Assembly (NCBI GenBank): GCA_963969395.1
Contig: OZ017796.1
Span: 13,456,501-13,520,500 of the forward strand
Direction of reading: 5' to 3'
Length of the DNA: 64,000 nt
From: Pseudoscleropodium purum
Lineage: Eukaryota; Streptophyta; Bryopsida; Hypnales; Brachytheciaceae
Each line of letters begins with the position of its first letter. Position 1 is the first letter of the stretch. Positions 1-13,647 of this stretch are shown piece by piece. A program made the translations under genes and the position numbers. Under the pieces are notes generated by a model. The model saw nothing but the letters and a program-made list of their open reading frames with translations, was not told the origin of the DNA and did no database searches.

Positions 1-358
1 AAGTTATATGGTAAAAGATATGGTACTCAAAGTATGAGGGTGTAAAATTGTTCCGAAATTGAGAGAATCAACTTCAGAATACTATAAAAGATGGACAATA
101 TCTTATTTTAAGTTGAATTTTGAAGAGATTGTAGATATCTGTGTTAGCTTTTCAAAAAGCTATTACATGCTCAATTTGAAGTTATATAGTAAGAAATATG
201 GATTTGGAAGTACAATAGTGTCAAGTTGCCTTTGATTTAAGAAAAAGAAACTTTGAACGGTCATAAAAGATAGAAAGTATCTTATTTTAACTTGAATTTT
301 GGAGAAGTTGTAGATATTTGTGTCAGCTTTCCAAAAAAGGCTATAACACTTTTCATTT
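1..358. repeat. Diverged tandem repeat, two units of about 179 bp
   Basis: Bases 1-178 and 179-358 align along their length. Both begin with AAGTTATAT, contain TATCTTATTTTAA in the middle and end with a TGTAGATAT / AGCTTT-CAAAAA block. Many point differences show the duplication is old. The first unit starts exactly at the window edge, so the array may extend upstream. I see no coding potential. Confidence 0.6.
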
Positions 359-1670
359 GGAGTTTTGAAGTGATCATGGCACTTACTTGAGTGTTAGGTA
401 CTTCTTTGAAGCATTTTACAAGTTTATTTTTCAAGACATTCAACTTCTTTACAACTTTTGGTAGTATATTTGGATTATACTATCTTCTACGGAGCATGTA
501 CAATATCTATACGACTTGGAGCATTATATGAGCATTTATATGAATATTTGTACAAATATTTATACAAATATTTATACAACTTGGAGAATTCTACGAGTAT
601 TTATATGACTTCAAATATTATACAAGTATGTATATCAATACATGTATTGTTTATATATATTTTATTTGTATAGAGACGCCGTATTTGACATATAATGTAT
701 GAATTTTACTTCTATTTGATTATGGGTTCCTTCATGTCTTAGACCAATTCTAGTTGCAGTTAAAAACTATGTGTTTTTCTAAGCCAAATTCTCTCTCTAC
801 GACACCATTTGACTATATATCCTAAAGATATCATATAGCTTTTGGATATTGATCATACTTACTAGAATCTAAGAAAAATTCAGAGTTGTCAATGTAAATT
901 CAAAAAAATTCTTCACCCCACAAATTGTTATCAATCTTTTAAAAAAATCAGAATTGTTGATGTTCATTAAACAAATAATCTTGGTTGTCCAAATATAAAT
1001 ACAAAATACAATTGTAGAATATGATTACAAAGTACAAATATAGAGTATATATATAATATGGATCTGCATACAAGTACAAATTTCAAAATACAAAATACAA
1101 ATATAGTAGTAGAATTCAAAATACAACTGAAATATCCCATATCGAATGCACTAGGAACTAATTCATCAAAATTACAAATATAGGGGTGAGAATGTAGGCA
1201 GTGTAAATTAATTGAATTTGAATTGAGCCCAGAATAGGCATTGTCACTCAAAGTTATACTATCAAAGTTTCAAAGACTGCAACTATGAACCAAAATTATG
1301 TCAGTTTGTGTGATGTGTAACATCACATAAAATACATTGGCGTAATTCTTGGCACAACCTAGACATCTGAAATGCATGTAAATAATTGAAATTTTGTAGC
1401 ATTGTTACAATATGATGTTGCAAGTAAAAGTGACATTAAAAAAAAATATTTGTTGCTGCTAGCCACAAAAAGATGGTCTGAAAGTGAGTAAGGTAGTCTG
1501 CTCATAAAGCTACCATTTAAGAGCTTATTGCCTTTGGGGGTAAGCTAAACTCAAGATAATTCTCAACAAATTTTCAGAGAAAGAAAAATCGATAAACATA
1601 TTCTGGTGCCCAGGGGGCAGGAACTAGGCGGGTAGCGGGTTGAAATACCCGGATCTTCACTAGGTAGAGG
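359..1670. other. AT-rich intergenic DNA, no gene seen
   Basis: This is low-complexity AT-rich sequence with short internal repeats, such as TATTTATACAAA around 545-590 and TACAAATA-type repeats at 1000-1180. The open frames here are short, lack codon structure and match nothing I recognise. The composition becomes GC-richer at about 1610, leading into the ribosomal-protein gene. Confidence 0.6.
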
Positions 1671-1784
1671 AGTTCAGGGTATGTATTTCCCAGGGTTTGG
1701 GGCTTCAGGGGAGCGACTGCATCTCGAGCACCCTCTTTCCCTCCCCAGCGTTGAGCTTGCAGCGTCGTCCCTCAGGCAGCAACC

Positions 1785-3392
1785 ATGGTCTCCGGTTCTG
1801 GCCTTTGCGCCAAAGTGGTGGTCGTCGATGCACGCCACCACATGCTCGGCCGCTTGGCCTCCATCCTGGCGAAGGAGCTCCTTAACGGACAGAAAGTTGT
1901 ACGTCCCGGCATTAGTTCTGAGATAAACACCTCCAAAAATGCTCATTTCCAGGGTTTGCAAAATCATTGGTGTTTTTAGGGTTTGCAAGATCAATCCTTT
2001 TTTTAGGATTTTTTCATCAATGTGGGTTTGATCGAATCGGATATGCTGATTGCAGCGATTGAGGATTGTCTATTAGGTCAATTGAGGGGTTTTAGGGGTT
2101 TTGTGACTTTTAGTTGGAGTGTGTATGAGTTCGTATGATGTTCTGAACTGGAATTCACATTGAATGATGTAATTTGATGTGCTCTGCTGATTTTTAATAC
2201 AACAGGTGGTAGTTCGATGTGAGGAGATTTGCCTTTCAGGTGGACTTGTCCGACAGAAAATGAAATATTTGCGATTTTTGAGGAAGAGAATGAACACCAA
2301 GCCTAGCAAGGGACCGATCCACTTCCGCGCACCTGCTCGCATTCTTTGGAGGACCATTCGTGGGTGAGGCACTCTCTTTACATCTCACCAACCTGTTTGA
2401 ATGGATTTATTTTGTATTGTGTGAGGGAAGGTCTAGAGCTTCTCTCATATAGGGTTTTAGGTGCTAGCAACTGGGATCATCGAAAGACCTGAGTTGAAGT
2501 TTCGATGACTAACCCTGAACTTAATTTCACGCCTCATTAGTTACCGGTTAATTAGAAGCATGCGGCGCTCATTTTATCCTGCCGAAGTTGAAACTTAGAG
2601 GGATTACCGAGCAAACTTGAATGCAAGTTCCTTTTTGCAGAATGATCCCACACAAGACCAAGAGAGGAGCTGCTGCACTTGAGCGCTTGAAGGCGTTCGA
2701 GGGTGTACCTGCACCTTATGACAAGATTAAGAGGATGGTGATTCCTGATGCTCTCAAGTATGTCCTCGGTTCTCCTTCTCTTCTAAACTCAAAGCAGGTG
2801 GTATTATGAACGGACAGAGGATGATTTTGCGAAACCGAAGCTAAGTTGTGTGTCTCTTCTAAACCCTAAACTCTAAATCGCTTTCATTAAGAACCTCTTC
2901 ATCTTACTGTATGCAGGGTCTTGAGGTTGCAACCTGGACACAAGTTCTGCTTGTTGGGTCGCTTATCCGAGGAGGTCGGATGGCACCATTACGACACTAT
3001 TAAGGTGTGGATTCCTCTCGTGGTTCTTTTCAAATATTGTCGAGACCAACTGATTCAATTTGACAGCAATTCTGAAAGTAGCTTTCATGTTTCACAGCAT
3101 TCTTAAATTAGATTTTCTTTGTACCTGCGATGGATACATCTGATTTTATTTCTATTCCGGGTGAGACTTAGCGGGTAACCGTCTGAAGTCCTGGAGATTT
3201 TGTATTTGAGATTACTCAAACTGCTGTCAAATGAATTTGTAGGAATTGGAGGAGAAGCGTAAAGCCAAGTCTAAGGTCTTTTATGAGCGCAAGAAGCAGC
3301 TCATTCAGCTTCGTCTGAAGGCCACGAAGCGTGTTGAGGAGCAGCTCAGTTCTCTACAAGAGACCTTGGCACCCATTACTTACACTTCGTAG
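1785..3392 (+). CDS. RPL13A: 60S ribosomal protein L13a (uL13), 5 exons
   Basis: This is a structural protein of the cytosolic large ribosomal subunit. Exons: 1785-1898, 2206-2363, 2641-2757, 2917-3004 and 3243-3392. All four introns have GT/AG ends, and the joined frame is 208 aa, the usual plant length. Exon 1 gives [20 protein letters not shown]; exon 2 continues with [13 protein letters not shown] and ends in [14 protein letters not shown]; exon 3 gives [17 protein letters not shown] and [15 protein letters not shown]; exon 4 gives [16 protein letters not shown]; exon 5 is the lysine-rich C-terminal helix ending in APITYTS. These match the uL13 family from end to end. The start was chosen from the plant MVSGSG N terminus and the context aaccATGG. 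No inactivating change is seen. The neighbouring RPS3a gene is convergent, about 5 kb downstream. Confidence 0.96.
1976..1984 (-). promoter_or_regulatory. Telo-box (AAACCCTAA on minus strand) in RPL13a intron 1
   Basis: A perfect nine-base telo-box reads TTAGGGTTT on the plus strand, about 80 bp inside intron 1. A shorter AGGGTTT copy lies upstream of the ATG at 1692-1698. Telo-boxes near the 5' end are typical of plant ribosomal-protein genes and help coordinate their transcription. Its use here is inferred from position and motif only. Confidence 0.5.
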
Positions 3393-6300
3393 ATTCTTCA
3401 GAACTGGATTTTGTTGGCCGGCCTTGGTTTATTCATACTGCAGGATGCATTGCTAGGGAAATGAAAAATGGGGTTCGTTTACTGATGTAAATGTTAATTT
3501 ATCCCTTGCATCCCAAGTCAAAATGCTTTTCTTGTTCAGTTATTTTTATTGGCTCCCACATTTATGTGTCCCCTCTTCTAGTGGTTTTACAAATTTCAGA
3601 ACGGTTGCTTCTTCCACGGTATTGAAAGTCTTCAGATATAAGAACCTTTACTGAGTTCAAATTGAGTCTTTACTGAGTTCAAATTGGAACCAAAGTACAA
3701 ATCATACAGTTAAGCACTCAAATTTTGAAAACGAATCCTTCACTGACTCAGTTTTGGCCCTAGGAGTCTGAGCACTCGAAAATGGGTCCACTTGTCCTTC
3801 GCAGCGTATGGAAGTCTTTGTGGCATACTCTCATAGAGCTTCCTACTCTTTGTAGAAGTGATAGAATGGAACGTCTGAAATGCACATTCCCATAATTGTA
3901 TAATACCTTTGGAAGGTGTGAGGATAATTGATGAGCCTCCATTATGGTGTGCCCATAATTGTTCTATAGGATTTAAGTCGGGGCATTATCCAAGCTTAGA
4001 CATTGAAAGGTTGCTTTGGTAGCCGCTCTTTCATTTTTATCGTTGTGTGCAATGTGAACTAGCGTATGACAGGCAGAATGCCTGGTTTGCCTTGTTGCCA
4101 TTTTTGAAAAAATTAAGTTTTTTTTTCATATTAAAACAAGCATGAGAAATGGAGAGAGCAATTGAGATTTTATTTTTTTGACAAAGTATATATTTGTTAT
4201 GAATTTTTAAAGTGTGCTGCCCGATTGGTCCATGACAGTCTCTAGTCTATCCCCAAATCACCCAAAAGTGTACTTGTAATGGTCATCTTATCCCTTAAAG
4301 TAGGCACAATAGTTTCTAACCTAACCATGATATAAAGGGGGCAAAAAATAGATTTTGTAATGAATTTACACTAATAGGTAGAAGTTCTTAAAGCAATCAC
4401 TAATAACCCCATCACTATCACCCAAAGCATTGATTTTAGCCACTAACCAACCTAATGAAGTCCTAATCTCATTTATTAGCAAAAGTCTATCATGGGTTGA
4501 TGTAAGATTGTAATGGGTTGTTTTCTAGGTATTTACATTGGGCGGTTTGCTTGTCATGAGCTAGTTTACCTTATATGATCATTGTCTTGTTGAAATGTGA
4601 CCATGGATAGATTTAACTGCAATTTTGCAAATGTCTTCTAGAGATTCATTCTACCTTCTATTTTGCAAATTAAACTAGATCCTATTACATTCATACATCT
4701 CCAAACCATTATCAAGCCTTTACCATATTTCATTGTTTCTTCATTGTTTGTAATGTGAAACCTTCTCCATTCCAAGCCCAACACCATTATTGATCATTTA
4801 AAGAAAAATGATTGGTTTTAGTCTCATCTACAAAATCACTTATCTCCAATTTGCAATGGTCCAATTTTAATGAGATTTGGCAAAATCTAAAGGAGCTTGT
4901 ATTTTTTGTTTACAAAGGTGATTTTTTTTTGTTGCATGTAAGCCTCCAAACCTTCCAAGTTTAATACTCATCACTATTTGGTGAAAAGATGTGACTAAAC
5001 TCTAAGGTTCTCCCACCCATGATTGGAAAATCCCTATTATTAGATCAAATTAAAAAAACCTAACCCCTTCCTTATCGTCGATTATAATGTTGAAAACAAA
5101 ATGGAAACCGTTGATCAAAGTTGTTAATCTGGGATATAAATACAATATGCATATAGAAGACAAATATGGCAATATGAAAAATATCCCATATCAATTGCAT
5201 ATCTCATATGAATTTGAAATTACAAATAGGTAGTTAGTTGTTTAGGATTAGGGTTGAAGTTAGAGGTAGTGGTTTGGGTTTGTTTTGGGGATTGTAGAGA
5301 TTTTAAAAAGTATTTAAATTGATTTGAAGCACTTGTGTAAACTTTGCCTCACTATGCATTCTAAATACAAGCCTAATCACATTGTCTAAATACAAATTTC
5401 AATTGTCTAGAAAATTATTGTCTAACATTTTTGCAAGCAACTATAGCAATGTCAAACCTTCTAATTGTAACTGTTTTCAAATATACCCACTTTAAAGACT
5501 TTAAGATCATAAAATGGTCTTCTTCATATAGATAGTTTGGCATTAAAAAGGCACTTACTAACTCTCTCAACAATGAATTGATCAACTAAGCCATTTGGCT
5601 ACCTTACATGTATTCCATCCCTTTTGAAGCAACAATACTACGTACATTATATTACATAGATTCTCAAAAAGCAATGGATATGTCATATTATGAAACAAAA
5701 TGAAATATTGAAGACAACTTGTGAATATGAAACAAAATAAAATATTGTAGACAACTTGTAAATATAAAACAATACAAAATATTGTAGACACTAGACAACT
5801 TGTGAATATGAAACAACATTCTTACTTAACTAACTACACTCAATACTAATTGAAACTTGTTGATTACACCCTCACAACATAGAACAATTGAACTTGTAGA
5901 CACTTAAGTCAAAAAATGAGTCATGTGATTCTTTTTCAAAATTCAATTGTTAATCACATGTGAAGATTTTTCATTATTTTTTATTATATAGCAAGACAAG
6001 TAGATACCTATTATCTTCCTTAGAATGATAGTACTACTTAGTCCTTATTAATGCACCAAATTTGCTAACTCAATTTAGTAAGTGACTATCTTTAACTACA
6101 TTCCATGCAAGGTAGGAACACCCCATACTCTACTTTTTCTAGTCCCATGGTATTAGGTAGTTATTTTTCTAAAATATGATATAGAAAGGACTACAAAAAA
6201 AATAAAAATTCAAATCAAGTTGTTTCATAATATTTTGATATGCAAAAAATATTTTTTTGAAATTTCAATATTAAAAGCATAGGTATCATATACATCCCAT

Positions 6301-8366
6301 ATGACTCCAAATAGAAAGTAGCACCAATGAGTGCCTTCTCCTTACCATGGCCTGAATCCTATATATATTTGAATTGTTTTTTATATTTCCAACTAATGCA
6401 ATGGAGTTACAATATTTGTTATGGCAATACATAAAGAACTTGATGGAAGAATCTATCAAGATTTGCCCCTTTGTTCTTGGATAATATATTTTGAGCAAGA
6501 AACTTGTAGATGTTAGTTTTACAATAAGTTGTGGTTACCATAAAGGCTTAGACCCTAATGATAAAGATGAATGATATACAAAGATATAAATAAGAGGGTA
6601 TAAAAATTCAAAAAATGAAATTGGGTGGTAAAAGATTGTTTTTTATAAATAAATAAATGTAAGGGAATTGTGCATTAAAATTTTGAATTGTAATCCTTTC
6701 AATTAATAAAAATTCTCTTCTTTTTTGTAAAAAAGAAGTCAAACAATGGTTCAAATGTTAGAAAGTTAGGGTGTTTGATGAATTCAAGATGAAGTTTATA
6801 AACTCTACAATTCAATGCTAATGTGAATAGAAAATGTCTTTTTGAGAGAACAAAAATAATCCTCAATTTTGGACTTTCATCCATTTTTTATGTACAACTT
6901 TGTTTTTGCAATATCTACATAATTGAGTTTAATTCTACCACTCTAATTATGATATTTATTTTATATTTTAAGGTAACTCATTTAAAATAAACCATTATAA
7001 AAAGGTTGAGCATACTTCTTATTAAATTGCATAATTTTCTAATAGTAGGAAAAATTATTAAAACAAATAAACAATTGAACATTGTTCCCATCATTTAAAT
7101 TGCTTAGTTTCTAATGAATCTTATTGGAAGTCAAAAAAGAATTTTCATTTCTTTACTTATGCATTTTTTGAATCCCATATAAAAATCCTCTAAATTTTCA
7201 AAGTATTGAAAATAGATGTATCTAAAGAAACCCTAGGCTCTCATGAATAAAAATAGTTTAGGCAAGAATCCATAGAATTTATTTTAGAAAAGTCACAATT
7301 AACTGCACTACATATTTTATATGGAATATTGTCTCAAAAAACAAAATATCTATGGACTAAAATGTAAGACTTGTGACTTTCTATACTTTGAAAATTTACT
7401 TCAAAATTCAAAAGAATCATTCTTATTTTTAGCTACAACTAACAAAATGAACAAATGAAGATTTCTAGTTCTAAATTCTAATCTACTAAAAAAATCCTAA
7501 AAATAAGTAATTTATTGCAATTTAACCTTGTAACACTGCCATGGACATTAAATGCTTAATAAATGACAAAGAATTCTTACATACAACAAAGGTGCAACTA
7601 TTCATCCTTGGAGTTTTGTTGTGAAAAGGGAATATCTTCTACAATAGTTTGACTTCCAATGAATACTTTTCGTTCTTTTAAGCAATTGATTTCCACAGTA
7701 TTTAAAAATGATGATTTCTTTCAAGAACACCCCGTCCTTCCAGGGTTAAAGGTCAAGAGCATATCACCACTGGTGTCTAATAAGTTCAATAAAGCAATGC
7801 ATTTTATTGCAATCTATTTATTTGCCAATAAACGTGTGAGAATTCAAGTGCTCCACTTCGATCTTGGAGTAAACAACCCCTTACATTAAACATTTGAAAA
7901 CATGGTTTCAAACATTTCAAACGCTGGACAATGAAAAGCGTAGGCGAGGGAGTAAAAAAGAAGGTGCTAAAACCCAAGAAAACGCTCAAAATCCTGTGAC
8001 TAGTTTAGGGTTCAGGAAATGACAGCCTTTAAGAAATAGCAAACAAAGTTCCTATTAACCTCGGTTCAACGAATGAATCAATCCACAACGAAAAGCAATC
8101 GTATCATTGTCCACATGAGAAACTCTACCCTAGGCACCAGAGTCCGAAGCTTCAAGGCCTAGAAGTGGGCACGAGCGCAGACCCGTTTTTTTAAGGGCCA
8201 ACTACCTATCCAGACAGTCACAAAGCAGGTAAATGCACAATTCTAGTTCTTGATGGACAAATTTGACGTGAAATCCAGTGCAGACTTTTGATTTTAAAAA
8301 ACACCACGGGCGAGCAAAAAGTCATTCATCACGTGTTTTGAATTCAATGAGGTACAAGAATACAGC
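3393..8366. other. AT-rich spacer between the convergent ribosomal-protein genes
   Basis: About 5 kb holds the 3' ends of RPL13a and RPS3a and otherwise no gene I can support. Open frames are short, AT-rich and unlike any protein I know. The only clear structure is a 37-bp tandem repeat at 5689-5821. Confidence 0.6.
5689..5821. repeat. Tandem repeat, 37-bp unit, about 3.5 copies
   Basis: Units start at 5689, 5726, 5763 and 5807. Each begins TATGAAACAA or TATAAAACAA and carries AAATATTG-AGACA and ACTTGTGAA or ACTTGTAAA. The first two spacings are exactly 37 bp; the third is 44 bp because of a 7-bp insertion (ACTAGAC type). Confidence 0.75.
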
Positions 8367-10223
8367 TTAAGCCCCAGGAACAGGGACAGCCTCAGCAGCT
8401 TCTGTTTCAGTATCACCACCAGCAGGCCTCTCAATTTTGGCACCGACTTCCTCACTGTAATCTCCATGGACCTATGTAATCACAATAATCAACAACATGA
8501 GTGAAGCCAAGGTCAGAACCTCTTAGTGTAAAGGGATTATTAAACCACGGAAACCACGCCTTAAGAAATCAAGAGGCAGAGAAATCATTATTGAATATTT
8601 AGCACATCAATCAACTCACCTCCATGAGCTTCATCAGATCAAACTTGGGGGCCTTGAGAATTTTCACTTTCCTAATAACAGTGTTCTGAAGAGGGTAAAT
8701 TCCTTGAGTAGCCTTTTCAATTTCCTTTCCAATAACCTCAGGAATGAACTTGGCAACCAATTCCTTCAAATCAACAGTCGAGGCTTCACGAACCATGATT
8801 TCCCTCATCTTGCGCCTAATCTGCATGAACAAAGGCACGACAGCTTGCTCAGTAATAGTTCATCGAGCATCTTTCATGTCATTAAACCAACATAAATCCT
8901 GTTGAACACACCAAATTCAATTAACCCCTGCAGGTCTCGGATTCTTGATTAGAAATTGAGAAATTCACCTGATCATATTGTGAAAAATATAATCTAGTTG
9001 GGGCAAAATCAATGAAGAACAGTGCATTCGTTGGTTGAAAAGCAAACCAAAAAAATTGAACCCGAAAATAGCCTTCATATAATCTACTCGAAAACTCTAA
9101 AAGAAACAGGAGGACAGTTCGCAACACTTTGTCCTCCAGGAGAAGGGTATAACAAAAAACCTGACGAATTTGGCTGCTCTGAGCGTAGCAGGTCTTCTTG
9201 ATCTGATTGGGCCTCTTCTTGGTAAATGCAATACAGAAAAGCCGCAACTGATAGTTGTCCGTGGTTTTCACATCCACATGAGCTTCAATCAGGCTCTGCC
9301 ACTTGCGCACAAGTGAACGAAGCTTGTCGGTGGTGAAGTCCATGCCCTAATTTTCAAAACAAATCAAATCCAATTCAGTATCCACGATTGTCAAAAAAAC
9401 ATTGCACGGTCGAAAATTAGTCATTCAAAGTACTCCCGCTAAGACCCAGTCACACATGCTTAACATGCACTTCATCCCATTGCGAATTTCTCTCAGCTCA
9501 ACATACTAGTACCCTAATGAGTGTTAGGGTTACCTCCCAATGGACTGAGGTTGTAAAATGACCAATTCGATAAATCGTGTTGCGAAAAATATAATTCAGT
9601 CGAGACGAACTCTTATGTATCCAGAATCAACGACGACCGCCAAAATAATAAAACATATAATAAAGAAAAGAAAGTTCCCATGAGGCGGAATTGGTCGTTT
9701 CGGGATTAAACTCACCCAGAAGTGGGTGAGAACATTCTTGCCCTGCACGTCCTCGGCCCGAAGCTTGATCTTGCGGTAAGCCTGGTCCTCATCCTGTTGC
9801 AAGTCCGCCAAGGAGACCTCGAACACTCGACCCTTCAAACCATCCGAGGCAATCTGCAAAATCACCAAGCAGAAAACGCATGTCAGCAATCGAATTCGCA
9901 AAGCCCCCAAACACCACCAAAATAGAATTCCAGGAGCACCAATTTCCTCACCTTGGTACCCTGAGTCCTGGTGACAAGGGTCTTTCCCAGCGACCTTTGC
10001 GTGAAGATGGTGGGAGCCTTGATATCGTACCAGTCCTTCTTCGAGAAAGGGTCGACACTGCACAGAATTCAAAGACCTTTTTTCCTGTTAGCTCAAGCCC
10101 ACGGGTGACCTAAAAGATGCAAGAAGAAGGGAGGAGACGATTACAACAATCATGAGTGCGTTACATTTTTTTCTTGCCACCCTTCTTGCCCTTGGAAATA
10201 CGCTTGTTCTTGCCGACCGCCAT
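8367..10223 (-). CDS. RPS3A: 40S ribosomal protein S3a (eS1), 6 exons
   Basis: This is a structural protein of the cytosolic small ribosomal subunit. Minus-strand exons: 10223-10165, 10057-9952, 9853-9716, 9346-9161, 8820-8620 and 8471-8367. All introns have GT/AG ends, and the joined frame is 264 aa, close to the plant family length. Exon 1 encodes the basic [19 protein letters not shown] start. Later exons give [74 protein letters not shown] and [20 protein letters not shown]. The tail is acidic and alanine-rich, ending in AVPVPGA. No frameshift or internal stop is present. A telo-box lies about 100 bp upstream of the ATG. The gene is convergent with RPL13a. Confidence 0.96.
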
Positions 10224-10323
10224 GGTTGCGGAGCGGAGCAGCGACGACAGGGGACGGCAAGGGCGTGAGTCGAAAGAGAACGATTGTTTCGAAGTTCCTC
10301 GGTTTTGCTCAGGGTCACAGGCC

Positions 10324-10332
10324 AAACCCTAA
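10324..10332 (+). promoter_or_regulatory. Telo-box AAACCCTAA upstream of RPS3a
   Basis: A perfect AAACCCTAA lies about 100 bp upstream of the RPS3a start codon. This is the position expected for the telo-box element of plant ribosomal-protein promoters. Function is inferred from family knowledge. Confidence 0.55.
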
Positions 10333-13300
10333 TTCCATGTGCCCTAACATAGTGAGCCGCTTTCACACTTCACTCGAATCCCCGACTACTATGACAGAGA
10401 ATCATCAATGCAACACTCTGCACAACTCACTAAATTGTCTTACTATCTTTTGCTTGCTGTAAAATTAGAACTTGATGTTTCTATAATTGGAAGTGCATTG
10501 AAAATCTCTTTGAACAGACACAATAGAAATTGGATTTGAAAATTGGACAACAAATTCAATGTGCCATGGCTAATCATGCTCAAGAAGGCCAATGGTACTT
10601 CAAATTTCTAAATGTTGTGATTCTAGAGCATGATTTGTTGTGATACATTAAAATTGTTGTCTTTAAACTTTCTTTTAATGAGCTACATTTCACTTGTCCA
10701 ATATTCAAATCCACATTGTGCCTATTGTGCTTATTCAAAAAGATTTTTTTAACACTTTCAATAATAGTGATCACATTTTCTAATTTTAAACCAAGCAAAA
10801 GATATGATGATAATTTAATGGGCCATTAAGAGAATTGGGTTGATGATGCTCTTAAGGAACAAGTTCTCGTAGCTAACAAGCATTTCCATCATTTTGTTTA
10901 CAATATTAGGATGTAGTGAAGTAACCGCAAAAGGCTAAAAATATTTAAACCTTAAAAGTCTTTGGTAGGAAGGTGGATGTATATTTTGAGGTATTTTGGC
11001 AAAATAAATTATGGTATAAATAGAATCTACACATCACATCTTCATTTTTGCAAGTTTTTTCTCTTTCCATCCCTATATGAACCGATTGAGAACCTTATAC
11101 AAGAATTATGAAGCCTTGAGTAATCAAACTTGTGGCATCATTGAAGAATAGACAAAAATAACTTATTTCAACATACTCTCGGGAAGGACATTGGTGAAAA
11201 ACATAAGAATTATGTGCGATAAAATATAGGGTCTAATATATTTATTATAGGTAAATTTTGTAAGCAAATTACATATATTATTGAATGCTTTAAAAGTGTG
11301 AAACATGATTATATGTAATATAAAGTTGGATATAATACCATAAAATTATGTAAACAATACATGTAAAACAACATATACTAAATGGGATAGTAGGTTATAT
11401 AGACTCTAAAATTGTAACTAGAAATGAAAAATTTGCTTTCTATTAAGTTATAGATGTATTTTAGATCTTATACTTTACCAAACGACCTAAATTTCAGTCC
11501 AAGGTATGTATCTAATGTAGTTTTTAAAATAAAGTATTCCAAGTGCATTATTGAATGTATGGATTTGAATTTCCATTGACAAGTTGTAGGAGGGAAAATG
11601 CAATAAGCTCATTGGCTTGTTTAGAATTGATCTAGGATTCTTGTTCATTGGAATGGTCTGCACCAATCTTGATTCACTTTGAGATGTTAGGAAGTTGCAA
11701 CTTCTTGTGCAATTTTGTATAGTATATAGAAGTGTTGAATTAGTTTATCATAGAACTTCTAATGACTTTCTTATACTCCATTGTGTCCTTGAACATAAAC
11801 TCAATGTATTTGTTTGTTGTTTGTTTCTATTTTCACACAATACATCCATGCTTATGTTGCCCTTTCTTTGCATTTGGTTTACTCTTTTATTCTTCATGTT
11901 ATTTCAACATGGCTCATAGTATTGCACACTTTCACAACTATAGGATACAATGAAAAAAATCACTAGAAGAAAAACATGTCCAACACAGCCGACTACTATG
12001 CAACTAGTGTTCTATCCAAACTATCATGCAACTAGTTTCTTCTCTAATAGCACCAAATCTAATGTAATTGTTTTATGTTGTTGTATTACTATATTCATAC
12101 ATTGTTTTAGTTGTAAAGCAGTCATTCTATAGTTGCAAAAAACGACTTAAAAACTACTAGTGTCCTATACAACTATCATGCAACTAGAAAATGACCATTG
12201 ATAGTTGTTTGCTAGTTGTTTTTTAGTTGCGCACTAGTTGTTTCCTAATTGCTTTCGAAGTTCATTTCCATTTGTCTTATATCAATTGTCCAATATCAAT
12301 TGTAAAGAGTACCATTAGATTGGACATATAAGACTTATAAATTGTTGTAATTCGATTCAAAGAATTTTTTTGATAGAATTCTAAGATTTCTACAATTTGT
12401 AAAAATAAAAATAATAATTAAAATTCAAGAAATTTAAAATCTATGAAATTGAATTTTTGAAATCTAAGAAAAAAGTAGATCTAAAATTTTGAAATCTAAA
12501 AGAAGATAGATTTGAAATTGAAAAATCTAAAAAAAAAATAGTTATAAAATCCTAAAATCTAGGAAGGAGGTAGATATGAAATTTTGAAATCTACAAATCA
12601 TTAAGATTGATATTTTAAAATTTACAAATCTACAAGTTGCAAATAAGTTACAAACATCGATGAAGTTCTTTGTGTGAATGCGTGCTATTAGATGACAAAA
12701 AAGTTGCAACTAGATTGCAACTCATTCATTGCAATTACAAGCTCTATATTGTTACCTAAGGTAGAGGCATCCAATGGCATCTTTGTACCTAGTGGCATCT
12801 CTTTCTAGAAAAGGAATCATTTTGAAATGCAAATCTAGGTGAATCATACATGACTTATCATGTTGATCAACAATTAATAAGCTCTATTTGGTATGTCTAC
12901 ATTTATGTTCAAAAATGACTCCCCTTCCTTGAAAGGGATGCCATTGGGTACAAATGCTTTCAAGTGCCTATACATTAGTTGCAAACATTCTATGCAACTA
13001 CAAAACGAATTGCACACTATATTTATGCCACAAATAATTACTTTTGGACATTTGAAAGTCCAAAATTAATAATAGTGACCATGAGGAAAAAAAATGTTCA
13101 TTAGGAGATAATTCAAAACATCAAGAGATCAGTCTAAAACATTCGGAGATCTATACAATCATTGGGAGATTTCCTGATGATAACATTAGAAGATTTGTTG
13201 ATGTATAGTCCATAATTCATTGAATAGTCCAAAAGTAGTTAAATGTGGCATAGTTGCAAAATCCCTCATTTTCTTCTATTAAAATATTTCAAATTTTATG

Positions 13301-13647
13301 TTGAATTTTCAACTTGGAATGCTAAGAAAATTTCAAATTCTTTTTTTATATATTTTTAATTCCATGTCAAAAACAATCAAATTTCAATGTATTGAAAATG
13401 AATTTATCGAAATGATTGCCTTTAGGTCCTCATGAATAGAGATTGTACAATTAATGTATATAAAATTTCCATTTAAAAAAATAGAATTAATATTCTTCAA
13501 ATATTTTAAGTTTATTCAAGATTATTTTTATTTCAAACATGTAACTTACAATCCCTTCCAAAATACCTATTGGATATTTCTAGTTATAATGCCCCTCTAC
13601 TAAAGTTGATTCTACATTAGAAAAATTATTTTCCCTCCATCAGGTAC
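10333..13647. other. AT-rich intergenic DNA without a recognisable gene
   Basis: Open frames are short and AT-driven. Around 11960-12250 a CAACTA/CTAGTTG motif recurs several times on both strands (ATCATGCAACTAG is seen at least three times), which suggests a decayed repeat whose ends I could not define. A purine-rich degenerate repeat occupies about 12400-12630. Confidence 0.5.
12400..12630. repeat. Degenerate purine-rich repeat (GAAATCTA motif)
   Basis: GAAATCTA-like words recur every 25-50 bp, often as TTTGAAATCTA or AAAATCTA and separated by A-rich runs. The period is imperfect, so this is an eroded simple or tandem repeat rather than a defined array. Confidence 0.5.

Noticed and set aside
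5600..7000. CRISPR-like array in the 37-bp repeats
   Set aside because: The units are contiguous without unique spacers, and this is a eukaryotic nuclear sequence.
11960..12250. Possible MITE built from repeated ATCATGCAACTAG and CTAGTTG words
   Set aside because: No matching terminal inverted repeats or target duplication could be located, so only a decayed repeat can be claimed.
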